Shown piece after piece: positions 4,151 through 11,184 of a DNA stretch of 11,184 nt. The DNA is taken from contig CAJXXJ010000062.1 of the NCBI GenBank assembly GCA_913062745.1, positions 1 to 11,184 on the forward strand, written 5' to 3'. Position 1 is the first letter of the stretch. Every line of letters begins with the position of its first letter. The notes below the pieces were generated by a model. The model did no database searches. It was not told the DNA's origin and was given only the letters and a program-made list of their open reading frames with translations. The stretch comes from an uncultured Phaeodactylibacter sp. GTDB lineage: Bacteria; Bacteroidota; Bacteroidia; Chitinophagales; Saprospiraceae. The translations under genes were made by a program, and so were the position numbers.

Positions 4151-7141
4151 TTACCTTACCAGTTGTAAGTCGCCTTCCACCAACACCGTAATGCCATCAA
4201 CAAACAACACTTCCGCGTAGAAGGCATACACACCGATCTGAGAAGGCTCTCCCCGGAAAGTCCCGTCCCATCCCAGCGCAGGTTCATTAGGCGCAAAATC
4301 ACGGCCGTCAAACACCATTCCTCCCCAGCGGTTAAAAATTTTCAACGCCTGTATTCGCCGTACGCCCGGCCCGGCATATACCGTAAAGGCATCGTTGCGC
4401 CCATCGCCATTGGGCGAAAAGGCATCGGGGACGTAGAGCGGGCGGTTCTTTAGCACACGGACGAAGACGGAGTCGGTAGCGGTACAGCCGTCCTCGTCGG
4501 TAACGGTGACAGTATAAAGCGTTGTGTTGACTGGGTTTACGGTAGGGTTCGGGCAATCTGTGCACGACATGGAGTCCGGTGGCGACCAGGCGTAGCTGAC
4601 CAGCGGATTATTGGGGAAGGCTAATAACTGATCATCATACCCCAGCTCTATCCGTACCTCGAGCCCGGCATCTACTGTCAGCTGCGGGGGTTGCGTCAGT
4701 GTGGCTTCTACCGTAGCCGTACAGCCGTTGCCATCCATGATGAAAAAGGCGTAGTCACCGGCATTCATCCCGGAAAACTGAGGGTCTATCTGAAAACTAA
4801 GGCCATCGATACTGAACTCATAGGGTGGTGTGCCGCCCAGCCCGTTGAGCCCCACGAAGCCACTGCTGTCTCCAAAGCAGAGCAGGTTTTGCAGGTCAGC
4901 CACCTCTACGCTCAGGGGCGGCGGCTGCGTAAATGAGGTGTCTGCGATGAGTACACAGCCATTCCCATCGGTAATGGTAACCGTGTAAGCTCCTTCATCA
5001 AGCTCTTCGATAAAAGGGCTGCCCGCCCCCGTCGACCACTGATAGCCGTAGCTGCCTACGCCTCCGCTGACTACCGCCCCCAGCACGCCGTCGGCTGCTC
5101 CAAAGCAACTGATATTATTCAGCTCGAAGGTGTTCTGCAAAGGGGGCGGGTCCTCGAGGACAAAAGCAAAAGTCCCTTCGCAGAGGTTGGCATCGAGCAC
5201 GTCTACCACGTAGGTGCCGGCCGGCAGCCCGCTAATGGTATTGGCAGAGACAAAACCATTGCCATCGTTAAAATTATACTGATACGGCGGCAGCCCGTTA
5301 GCGATACTCAAAAGTATGCTGCCATCCGAAAAGCCGGTACAGGACGGGTTGATGGTATCGGTAACGGTTGGGTCCAGCTGCAGCACCAGCTCGCGCACCG
5401 GTATCACCAGGTCCAGCTCGCAGCCGTTAGCATCCCGTATCGTGACGGGATAGTCGCCTACCGGCAGGTTGCTCAGGGTATTGTCATTTGCGAAAGCGCC
5501 GCCCTGCCAGCTGAATTGATAAGGCGGCGTAGCCCCCTCCACCAGCAGCTGAATCTGCCCATCCGTCCCGCCGTCGCAGCGCGGCATGTTAATCAGGGTA
5601 TCTACATCAAAGTCCGGAGGGCCTTCCACGGTATAGGTGATGACGGTATCGCAGGTGAAGTCATCTGTAATGGTGACGGTATAGTCGCCGGTAGGCAGCG
5701 CATCAATATTGTCCGTATCCGCGCCGGTATCCCATGCGAAAGCATAGGGCGGGTTGTCATTAGCTACCGTGATAGCAATCGCGCCGGTAGAATCATTCGG
5801 GCAGAAGGGGTCGGTAATGTCCCCGCCCACCTGAAAGTCGCCCTCGCAGCACTTCACGTAGACTGACTCGATATGGGTAACTACGCAGCCATCCGCAGTG
5901 GTGACGCGCAACAGGATATTCTTGATACCTGGTGTGGAGTAGTCCACGCTGTGCGGGCCTTCACCGTCCAGGCTTGCAGGCGCAGCATCCTCCCCAAAGT
6001 CCCACTCCCAGCTGGCAATGCCGCCGGGGAAGGAAGACTCATCCGTAAAAGTGATGCTTTCTTCCAGGCAAAGCGTATCATTAGGAGAGTTGGTACGAAA
6101 TTCTGCTTCCGGCCCCAGAAAAGTGCCGGTGCCGCCAAACTCTACGGAAAAACCACTGCCGGACTGGCTGAAGTTGTTGACCACCAGCGCGTAGCTCCGG
6201 CCGGCCACCATTTCCACCTGCGCGACGAAGTTGTTATCGCCGGGGGTACAGCCACAGCTCTCGCCTACGTCCGGGTCTCCGATTTGCAGGCCGGTAGGGC
6301 CGGTACAGGGCTCCCACTCTGCGAACGGAGCGCCAACGACTTCGCCGGAAGCCATACAGCGCAGGTCAATCTTGCCGTCGCAGTTTTCCAGCCCGTTTGG
6401 CAGTTCGTACACTACAAAATCCAGGTCATCCACCGGGTTGAGAGGCGTCAGGGTGAAGGTGAGGGAACCGGCCTCATCGCAGGTCCATTTGTACCAGGCC
6501 GAGCCGCTTTCTTCGAGCGGGCAGGCTACAGTTGCACAGCTGACGCCGCCTAATTCATTCGGCACCTGCCCGACCCCGAATACCCGTTCCACGGTAAATG
6601 GCGACTTATCGCACAGGATGACGCCGGTATTACAGTCGCTGGAAGGGTCCGGGATCGCATTGAAGTTGTTGACGCAAATCTGGAAGGTGCCCTGATTCCC
6701 TTGCCGGGCGCTCACCTGAATGTAGTAAGTCTCCCCTATCGTCAGCGGCCCGGCGAACACCTGCCCTCCGTTATCACCGAGTGCATCAGAAAAGCAACCG
6801 ATCTCGGTCAGCGTGCCGCAGTCTCCGGAATAGAGGGCAAACTGCACATTCTCCAGTGTCCCTCCGTTATTTTGCCCTGTGGCCCCCGATATACTTACGT
6901 TGACGTCTGTGGCTTCGGCCACAAAAGAGAACCAAACGTCCAGGTTATCCTGAGCATTGGGAAAACAGCCTGCGTTGGGGCCATCTTCCACTGCGCCCAG
7001 GTTGTTGTAAGCCCCCACCTCAGAGCACCAGCTGCTGACGTTAGACAGCGGGGTGGCGGTATCACAACTTTCGCCCTGCGCCCGCAGCAGGCTCACAGCA
7101 AGCAGAGCGACAGCAAAAGTGAGTAGTTTTCTTTTTTTCAT
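4151..7141 (-). CDS. SprB-repeat, PKD-containing T9SS cargo protein with gliding-motility-type C-terminal domain (second gene of pair)
   Basis: A 996-residue exported surface protein. Residues 1-21 are a signal peptide (KKRK, then LLTFAVALLAVSLLRA). Residues about 22-160 look like a pre-peptidase-C-type beta sandwich (DVWFSFVAEATDV, FALYSGDCGTLTEIGC, LTIGETYYIQV). Residues about 165-345 are a second, Cys-rich beta domain (DDLDFVVYELPNG, RCMASG, NNFSQSGSGF, FGGTGTF). A PKD domain follows at about 346-432 (SITFTDESS, WEWDFGE), then five SprB-type repeats at about 440-817, each with an early Cys, PPY(A/Q/E)F, a GDYTVTITD-like strand and a DxNGC-like end. An Ig-like stretch at about 820-897 precedes the type-B sorting domain at 901-996 (DAFSPNGDGRNDAF, IFNRWGGMVF, ends LQLVR). 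That domain directs export by the type IX system and retention at the surface. The likely role is adhesion or gliding; the ligand is unknown. It lies 18 bases behind its paralogue, probably co-transcribed. Confidence 0.9.
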   Translation of the reverse strand: MKKRKLLTFAVALLAVSLLRAQGESCDTATPLSNVSSWCSEVGAYNNLGAVEDGPNAGCFPNAQDNLDVWFSFVAEATDVNVSISGATGQNNGGTLENVQFALYSGDCGTLTEIGCFSDALGDNGGQVFAGPLTIGETYYIQVSARQGNQGTFQICVNNFNAIPDPSSDCNTGVILCDKSPFTVERVFGVGQVPNELGGVSCATVACPLEESGSAWYKWTCDEAGSLTFTLTPLNPVDDLDFVVYELPNGLENCDGKIDLRCMASGEVVGAPFAEWEPCTGPTGLQIGDPDVGESCGCTPGDNNFVAQVEMVAGRSYALVVNNFSQSGSGFSVEFGGTGTFLGPEAEFRTNSPNDTLCLEESITFTDESSFPGGIASWEWDFGEDAAPASLDGEGPHSVDYSTPGIKNILLRVTTADGCVVTHIESVYVKCCEGDFQVGGDITDPFCPNDSTGAIAITVANDNPPYAFAWDTGADTDNIDALPTGDYTVTITDDFTCDTVITYTVEGPPDFDVDTLINMPRCDGGTDGQIQLLVEGATPPYQFSWQGGAFANDNTLSNLPVGDYPVTIRDANGCELDLVIPVRELVLQLDPTVTDTINPSCTGFSDGSILLSIANGLPPYQYNFNDGNGFVSANTISGLPAGTYVVDVLDANLCEGTFAFVLEDPPPLQNTFELNNISCFGAADGVLGAVVSGGVGSYGYQWSTGAGSPFIEELDEGAYTVTITDGNGCVLIADTSFTQPPPLSVEVADLQNLLCFGDSSGFVGLNGLGGTPPYEFSIDGLSFQIDPQFSGMNAGDYAFFIMDGNGCTATVEATLTQPPQLTVDAGLEVRIELGYDDQLLAFPNNPLVSYAWSPPDSMSCTDCPNPTVNPVNTTLYTVTVTDEDGCTATDSVFVRVLKNRPLYVPDAFSPNGDGRNDAFTVYAGPGVRRIQALKIFNRWGGMVFDGRDFAPNEPALGWDGTFRGEPSQIGVYAFYAEVLFVDGITVLVEGDLQLVR
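4691..5824 (-). repeat. Five SprB-type protein repeats (second gene of pair)
   Basis: The encoded residues 440-817 consist of five units of about 70-75 residues. Shared marks are a Cys followed by 3-5 residues and a DG or TG turn near the start, a PPY or GSYGY segment, and a closing D-x-N-x-C. SprB repeats occur in the F. johnsoniae adhesin SprB and many T9SS cargo proteins. The units have diverged, so this is not recent expansion. Edges are approximate. Confidence 0.75.
5846..6106 (-). other. PKD domain segment (second gene of pair)
   Basis: Residues about 346-432 carry the PKD pattern: an N-terminal strand ending in SITFTDESS, then WEWDFGE, then a GPHSVDYSTPGIKNILLRV strand pair, ending at a CC just before the first SprB repeat. 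PKD domains are Ig-like spacers in surface proteins. The equivalent in the paralogue (residues about 330-412) is more degenerate, with WAWEFGQG in place of WEWDFGE. Confidence 0.7.
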
Positions 7142-7159
7142 AGCTTCTTCGTGATTTGT

Positions 7160-10099
7160 TTACCGAAGCAGCGAGACATCAGTAGCGAAGCGGCGGATAA
7201 CGCCATCGATGAATCTTGCTTCTACTGTACAGGTATATACACCGGCCGGCAAATTCTTGTTGTTGGATTTACCATCCCACTGCATGGATATAACGCCATC
7301 GGCCGGATTTTCTTGCTCGTATACCAGCCCTCCCCAGCGGTCATAGACCTGCAGCAGCAGGATTTCGTCCAGCGCAGCTCCTCCGAATGCCTGCCACAGG
7401 TCATTGCGGCCATCGCCGTTCGGCGAAAAAGCATTTGGCAGGTAGAGCGGGTACTGCAGCTCCACCGCAACAAAAGCAGAATCAGCTGCCGTACACCCCC
7501 GGCCGTCCCGTGCCGAAAGCGTATACCAGCCGCTGCGCGGCGGCTGCCGGATACCGGTACGCAGGCAATCCGGGCAATCGAGGCGGGCATCGGGCGTCCA
7601 GCTCAGCTGCAGCCCGGCCGGCTCTGCACTACCGGACAGCTGCGCGTCTTCACCCAGCACCAGGGTATCGCCCGGTCCGGCATCCACTATGATTTGCGGC
7701 GGGGCGGGCAGCGCTGCCTGTACCGTATCCCGGCAGCCATTCGCATCCACCGCAGCAAATACGATTGTGCCGGCGGGCAGGCCATCAAACAGCGGGCTTT
7801 GCTGCAGCCCGCTATTCCCGGCTTCGTACTGATAGGGCGTACTGCCGCCTTCCACGGACAGTGCCGCGAACCCGCTTTGCTCTTCGGCGCAGCGGGGCCC
7901 CAGCAAGCTGTCGACGGACAATTGAAGCACGCTCGGCTCCGTCAGCAAGAAGGTGTCGGCCAATTCACAGCCATTTGCATCGGTAAGGGTAAGGCCGTAA
8001 GCTCCTCCCGGGAGGTTTTGCAGCTCGCTGCCGGATGCGCCGGTACTCCAGGCGTAGGTATAAGCGGGTGTGCCCCCCTGCCCTGCCGCGGCAAGTACGC
8101 CATCGCTTTGCCCAAAACAACTGGGTAACAGCGCATCGTACAAAACGCCCAGTGCCGGTGGGTTTTCCAATTCAAAAAAGAAGTTGCCTTCGCAAAGATT
8201 AGCGTCGATGACAGCCACGGTGTAAGCCCCGGCTGCCAGGCTGTCCAGCACATTCTGCCCCACATAGCCTTCCCCATCCGCAAAGTCATACTGATAGGGC
8301 GGCAGGCCGTTGCTGACCACCACAGATATACGGCCATCTGCACTGCCGGCACAGGAAGGGTTTACGCTGCTCTGCACCTGCGGGTCGAGCAGCAGCTCCA
8401 GCTCTCTCAGGCTGATGAGCAGGCTGTCTGTACAGGCGTTGCTGTCGCGTACGACCACCTCGTAATCACCGGCGGGCAGGCTGTCCAGCACATTGGAGGC
8501 ACCAAAGCCGGCTCCCTCCCAGGAATAGCTGTAGGGCGAAGTGCCGCCGTTGGCCAGCAAGGTAATACTCCCGTCCGTGCCGGCATCACAGCTCGGGCGG
8601 TTGATGAGGGTATCGAAAGCGAGCGGCTCGGGGGCGGTGAGCTCAAAGCGCAGGGTGTCCGGGCAGCCTGCTTCATTCGTGACGACCAGCTCATAACTGC
8701 CTGCCGCCAGACTATCCCGCATGGCCCCTTCTTCGCCATCGCTCCACAGGAAAGACCAGCCGGAGGTATCCGCTGCTGTGGCGCTTACTGCTAAAACTCC
8801 GTCTGTGCTGTTGGTACAACTCGGCGCCGTAAACTCTATGGAGAGCCCCAGACCGGCTTCGCAGCAGATGACTTCAATCTCCAGCACATCGGTGGCAATA
8901 CAGCCCTGATCGGAAAGCCGGCGCAACTGTACGAACTGAGTGCTGGGCTCGGAGTAGGTGATCTCGTGTGGGCCATTACCCACTGCCACCGGCGGGCTTG
9001 CCCCCTGACCGAACTCCCAGGCCCATTCGATGATCTCCGGCCCGCTGCCTTCCGGGCTCAGGAACGTAAGGGCACTGTCGCGGCAGACTACCGGAGCGGG
9101 CAGGATCAGAAAATCTTCAGGCGGGCCGGCGAAGGTGCCCGTTCCGCCAAAGCGGATGCCGAAGCCGAAGCCGGACTGAGAGAAATTATTGACCATGATG
9201 CCGTAGGTTTCCCCTTCCTGCATCTGCAAAGCTGCGAGGAAATTGTCCTGTACAGCGGGATTGCAATTGGGCGGCTCGGAAAAGTCTACAGCGGTATCGT
9301 TAAGCCCGGTGGGGCCGATGCAGGAGGAGGCCATACAGCGCAGCAGTTCCTTGCCGCTGCAGTCGCCGGGCCCGTTCGGAAAACGGTAAACGGCGAAGTC
9401 AAGGTCATCCTGCGGGTTGATAGGGTCGAGCTCGAAGGTGAGCGAGCCGGCTTCTCCGGCGGTCCAAACCATCCAGGTGGAGAACATTTCCACGTTGAAG
9501 GAGCTGATGCAGTCCGCATCGTTCGCTTCGGTCGGGTCGTCGCCCGGCCCGTCGATGAAGGGGACCACGAAGGGGTCTTTGGTACAAAGCACAGCGGCTG
9601 CCGGGCAGTCTGCTGAAGGAGGCTGCGGGTCAGCAAAGTTGTCTACGCAGAGCGTGAACGGCCCATTCTGCACGGTAGATTGCACATAGATGTAGTAGGA
9701 TTCGCCCAGCGTCAGCCCGTTGAGGAGCAGCTGTACGCTTCCGCTAAAAAAGCTGCCGGGTGCACAGCCCACCTCGGTGAGCCCGCCGCAGCCGCCCCTG
9801 TACAATGCGAGCGCCGGGGAGACCATATTACCAAACTGTCCGCTGCTGAGCACGGAAATACTGACCGCCGGTGCCTGCGCCACAAAGGTGAACCATACGC
9901 CGGAGGCCGGCGCGAAGCAGCTCGGAGGCGGCTGGCCGATTTCAGCAGTAGCAGCTACCGTGGTGTATGCGGCATTACCCGAGCACCAGTCGACCGGGTT
10001 TTCGATAAGCACAGCATCAGCACAATCGTCGTTGAGTGGAGCGGCCAGCGCACGGCCAACTAAACAGGAGCAGAGCAGGATCAGGTATAAGTGTTGCAT
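7160..10099 (-). CDS. SprB-repeat, PKD-containing T9SS cargo protein with gliding-motility-type C-terminal domain (first gene of pair)
   Basis: A 979-residue paralogue of the next gene with the same domain order. Residues 1-19 are a signal peptide (LYLILLCSCLVGRALA, cleavage probably before APLNDD). Residues about 20-155 are the first beta-sandwich-like domain (GVWFTFVAQAPAV, LALYRGGCGGLTEVGC, LTLGESYYIYV). Residues about 160-325 are the second, with the same anchor motifs as the paralogue (DDLDFAVYRFPNG, RCMASS, NNFSQSGFGF, FGGTGTF). A weak PKD domain at about 330-412 is followed by five SprB-type repeats at about 425-800, an Ig-like linker, and the type-B T9SS sorting domain at about 883-979 (NAFSPNGDGRNDLW, VYDRWGGLVY, ends DVSLLR). 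It should be secreted across the outer membrane and attached to the surface. The ATG at 10099-10097 begins the signal peptide; no Shine-Dalgarno site precedes it. An old tandem duplication is the simplest origin for the pair. Confidence 0.9.
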   Translation of the reverse strand: MQHLYLILLCSCLVGRALAAPLNDDCADAVLIENPVDWCSGNAAYTTVAATAEIGQPPPSCFAPASGVWFTFVAQAPAVSISVLSSGQFGNMVSPALALYRGGCGGLTEVGCAPGSFFSGSVQLLLNGLTLGESYYIYVQSTVQNGPFTLCVDNFADPQPPSADCPAAAVLCTKDPFVVPFIDGPGDDPTEANDADCISSFNVEMFSTWMVWTAGEAGSLTFELDPINPQDDLDFAVYRFPNGPGDCSGKELLRCMASSCIGPTGLNDTAVDFSEPPNCNPAVQDNFLAALQMQEGETYGIMVNNFSQSGFGFGIRFGGTGTFAGPPEDFLILPAPVVCRDSALTFLSPEGSGPEIIEWAWEFGQGASPPVAVGNGPHEITYSEPSTQFVQLRRLSDQGCIATDVLEIEVICCEAGLGLSIEFTAPSCTNSTDGVLAVSATAADTSGWSFLWSDGEEGAMRDSLAAGSYELVVTNEAGCPDTLRFELTAPEPLAFDTLINRPSCDAGTDGSITLLANGGTSPYSYSWEGAGFGASNVLDSLPAGDYEVVVRDSNACTDSLLISLRELELLLDPQVQSSVNPSCAGSADGRISVVVSNGLPPYQYDFADGEGYVGQNVLDSLAAGAYTVAVIDANLCEGNFFFELENPPALGVLYDALLPSCFGQSDGVLAAAGQGGTPAYTYAWSTGASGSELQNLPGGAYGLTLTDANGCELADTFLLTEPSVLQLSVDSLLGPRCAEEQSGFAALSVEGGSTPYQYEAGNSGLQQSPLFDGLPAGTIVFAAVDANGCRDTVQAALPAPPQIIVDAGPGDTLVLGEDAQLSGSAEPAGLQLSWTPDARLDCPDCLRTGIRQPPRSGWYTLSARDGRGCTAADSAFVAVELQYPLYLPNAFSPNGDGRNDLWQAFGGAALDEILLLQVYDRWGGLVYEQENPADGVISMQWDGKSNNKNLPAGVYTCTVEARFIDGVIRRFATDVSLLR
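7700..8827 (-). repeat. Five SprB-type protein repeats (first gene of pair)
   Basis: Encoded residues about 425-800 form five units matching those of the neighbouring paralogue in order and length. Unit 2 (RPSCDAGTDGSITLL) and unit 3 (NPSCAGSADGRISVVVSNG) resemble the same-numbered units of the other protein (MPRCDGGTDGQIQLL; NPSCTGFSDGSILLSIANG) more than they resemble each other, so the array existed before the gene duplicated. Edges are approximate. Confidence 0.75.
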
Positions 10100-10187
10100 A
10101 GCCGGTTAATTGGGAACAACTTCAAGATAAGGATTTTTCAAGTAAAGACGAAAGGGGCGTTTCGGAAGTTGGGTCCGCTGATTTTCC
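10100..10187. promoter_or_regulatory. Divergent intergenic region of adhesin pair and pssA
   Basis: The 100 bases between the divergent starts must hold promoters for both directions. For the - strand the best candidate is TATCTTGA (10131-10124) with TTTC 20 bases upstream (10155-10152), a poor match to TAnnTTTG and TTTG. No hairpin of note is seen. Confidence 0.25.
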
Positions 10188-10195
10188 TACCTTTG
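10188..10195 (+). promoter_or_regulatory. pssA -7 promoter box TACCTTTG, 4 bases before the ATG
   Basis: TACCTTTG is identical to the -7 box of the rpsU promoter. It ends only four bases before the pssA ATG, so transcription should begin at or within a base or two of the start codon. No clean TTTG -33 element is present at 19-21 bases; TTTC at 10160-10163 is 24 bases away. Confidence 0.5.
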
Positions 10196-10199
10196 GAGT

Positions 10200-10919
10200 A
10201 TGATCAAGAAGAACATCCCCAACGCGATCACCCTGGCTAACCTGTTCTTTGGATGCTGTGCCATCCTCAGCATCCTCTACGGGCACTATGTGCAGGCCTT
10301 CTGGTGGGTTTTTGCCTCGGTGGTAGCCGATTATGCGGACGGGCTAGTAGCGCGCATGCTCGGCGTACATTCTGAGCTGGGCAAAGAGCTGGACTCCATT
10401 GCGGATACGGTTTCCTTCGGGGTAGTGCCTGGTATGATTTACTATAGCCTGCTGTGCGTCGCCCTCGGGGTGGAGGATACCGGCATGCTGCAGTACGCAG
10501 CGCTCCCTGCTTTTCTGGTCCCTGCTTTTTCCGGGCTGCGGCTGGCCAAGTTCAACCTTGACACCCGGCAGACGGACGGCTTCATCGGGCTGCCGACGCC
10601 CTCGAGCACGATGTTTACGGTAGGGCTGATGCTGATGTATGCGCTGGACAGCTACGGGCTGGCAGACTGGATTGTTAGCCCCGCCTTGCTTTACATCTGT
10701 ATCCTACTGCAGTCGTACCTGCTGGTAGCCGAAATCCCGATGTTTGCCCTGAAGTTCAAATCCTTTAGCTGGTCGGGCAATGAGATAAAATTTACCTTTG
10801 CAGCCATTGCGCTGCTGCTTTTGATCTTTACGCAGGAGGTAGCGTTTTCCGCTGTGGTGCTGCTGTATGTGTTGTTTTCTGTATTCCGGCACCTGACTCA
10901 GCAGCGGGAACGGCCATAG
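10200..10919 (+). CDS. pssA: CDP-diacylglycerol--serine O-phosphatidyltransferase
   Basis: A 239-residue integral membrane protein of the CDP-alcohol phosphotransferase family. It makes phosphatidylserine from CDP-diacylglycerol and L-serine, the committed step to phosphatidylethanolamine. The family motif DG-x2-AR-x8-G-x3-D-x3-D is complete: DGLVARMLGVHSELG, then KELDSIAD, at about residues 46-68. The start IPNAITLANLFFGCCAI is the usual first membrane segment with its PN-x-IT-x-xN signature. Several more hydrophobic segments follow, for example near 74-90, 140-155, 163-180 and 198-228, as expected for the subclass. The GLPTPSS loop (residues about 135-141) favours a PssA-type enzyme over PgsA. 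The ATG at 10200 gives the family-standard N-terminus. It is followed on the same strand by rsmI after 44 bases, with no terminator between, so the two may be co-transcribed. Confidence 0.93.
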   Translation: MIKKNIPNAITLANLFFGCCAILSILYGHYVQAFWWVFASVVADYADGLVARMLGVHSELGKELDSIADTVSFGVVPGMIYYSLLCVALGVEDTGMLQYAALPAFLVPAFSGLRLAKFNLDTRQTDGFIGLPTPSSTMFTVGLMLMYALDSYGLADWIVSPALLYICILLQSYLLVAEIPMFALKFKSFSWSGNEIKFTFAAIALLLLIFTQEVAFSAVVLLYVLFSVFRHLTQQRERP

Positions 10920-10963
10920 CCTGTTTTCAGAGCCGGCAGAAACTGAATATCGTAGATAAGCCT

Positions 10964-11184
10964 ATGCTTTACCTGGTCCCTACACCAATTGGCAACCTGG
11001 AAGATATCACGCTGCGCGCGCTGCGCGTGCTGAAGGAGGTAGACCTCATTCTTGCAGAAGATACGCGCACCTCCAAAAAGCTGCTGCAGCACTATGAGAT
11101 TGAGACGCCGCTGCGCGCCTATCATGCGCATAACGAACACGCAATAACGGAAAGCCTGATTGAGCAGCTCAGCGGAGGCAGCAC
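10964..11184 (+). CDS. rsmI: 16S rRNA (cytidine1402-2'-O)-methyltransferase, N-terminal part (3' end outside window)
   Basis: The frame from ATG 10964 runs open to the window edge, giving 73 complete codons. The N-terminus LYLVPTPIGNLEDITLRAL, then VDLILAEDTRTSKKLL, then YHAHNEH, is the characteristic RsmI start: the PTPIGNL motif opens the tetrapyrrole-methylase fold and AEDTR-S is its second signature. RsmI adds a 2'-O-methyl group to C1402 in the decoding centre of 16S rRNA, using S-adenosylmethionine. The full protein is usually about 220-290 residues, so about two thirds or more lie outside. It follows pssA by 44 bases. Confidence 0.93.
   Translation, partial: MLYLVPTPIGNLEDITLRALRVLKEVDLILAEDTRTSKKLLQHYEIETPLRAYHAHNEHAITESLIEQLSGGS

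Noticed and set aside
5873..6553. Antisense open frame of 226 codons opposite the second adhesin gene
   Set aside because: Same reason: no recognisable motif, and the other strand carries PKD and Cys-rich domains with strong family patterns.
7151..8128. Antisense open frame of 325 codons opposite the end of the first adhesin gene
   Set aside because: It lies opposite a clearly conserved protein, its product is a low-sense mix rich in Arg, Gln, Ala and Pro, and it has no domain, signal or start signal. GC-rich coding sequence often leaves such frames open.
4691..8827. Similar DNA segments in the two adhesin genes as a mobile repeat or CRISPR-like array
   Set aside because: The similarity follows codons of SprB repeats and is imperfect; it is explained by protein-level duplication.
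1..11184. Mobile element, phage, defence or secondary-metabolite system
   Set aside because: No transposase, integrase, attachment repeat, nuclease, toxin-antitoxin or biosynthetic gene is encoded; every long real ORF is accounted for.

Overview
The window looks like chromosomal DNA of a Bacteroidota bacterium. The evidence is two large surface proteins that end in the gliding-motility-type C-terminal domain of type IX secretion (T9SS) cargo, SprB-type repeats, a Bacteroidota-style bS21 (64 residues, MLII... start, Tyr54), a TPR/LuxR-type membrane regulator, and several copies of the Bacteroidota -7 promoter box TAnnTTTG. The GC-rich coding sequence together with tandem multi-SprB adhesins would suit a Saprospiria- or Chitinophagia-like lineage, but that placement is inference.

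Layout. 1-708 (+): C-terminal part of a WG-repeat-like protein that enters from outside the window. 876-1376 (+): small exported outer-membrane beta-barrel protein. 1373-3286 (-): membrane-anchored TPR protein with a cytoplasmic LuxR-like helix-turn-helix, convergent with the barrel gene and sharing its stop codon. 3287-3827: a long intergenic region with two possible small structured RNAs, a textbook promoter and a structured leader in front of rpsU. 3828-4022 (+): rpsU, followed by two hairpins. 10099-4151 (-): two paralogous SprB-repeat T9SS cargo proteins, probably one operon with an 18-base gap. 10200-10919 (+): pssA for phosphatidylserine synthesis. 10964-11184 (+): the start of rsmI, cut by the window edge.

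How the genes fit together. The two big proteins share the same domain order: signal peptide, two N-terminal beta-sandwich-like domains, PKD, five SprB repeats, an Ig-like linker and a T9SS type-B sorting domain. They are probably co-exported to the cell surface as adhesins. The TPR-HTH protein is a plausible one-component regulator, but nothing here shows its targets. pssA, rpsU and rsmI are housekeeping genes.

No mobile element, CRISPR array, defence system or biosynthetic cluster is visible. The most interesting material is non-coding: the rpsU leader (a short upstream ORF whose AGGAG and start codon sit in a hairpin and whose stop overlaps the rpsU start), the two candidate RNAs upstream of it, and a pssA promoter placed so close to the ATG that the mRNA should be leaderless.
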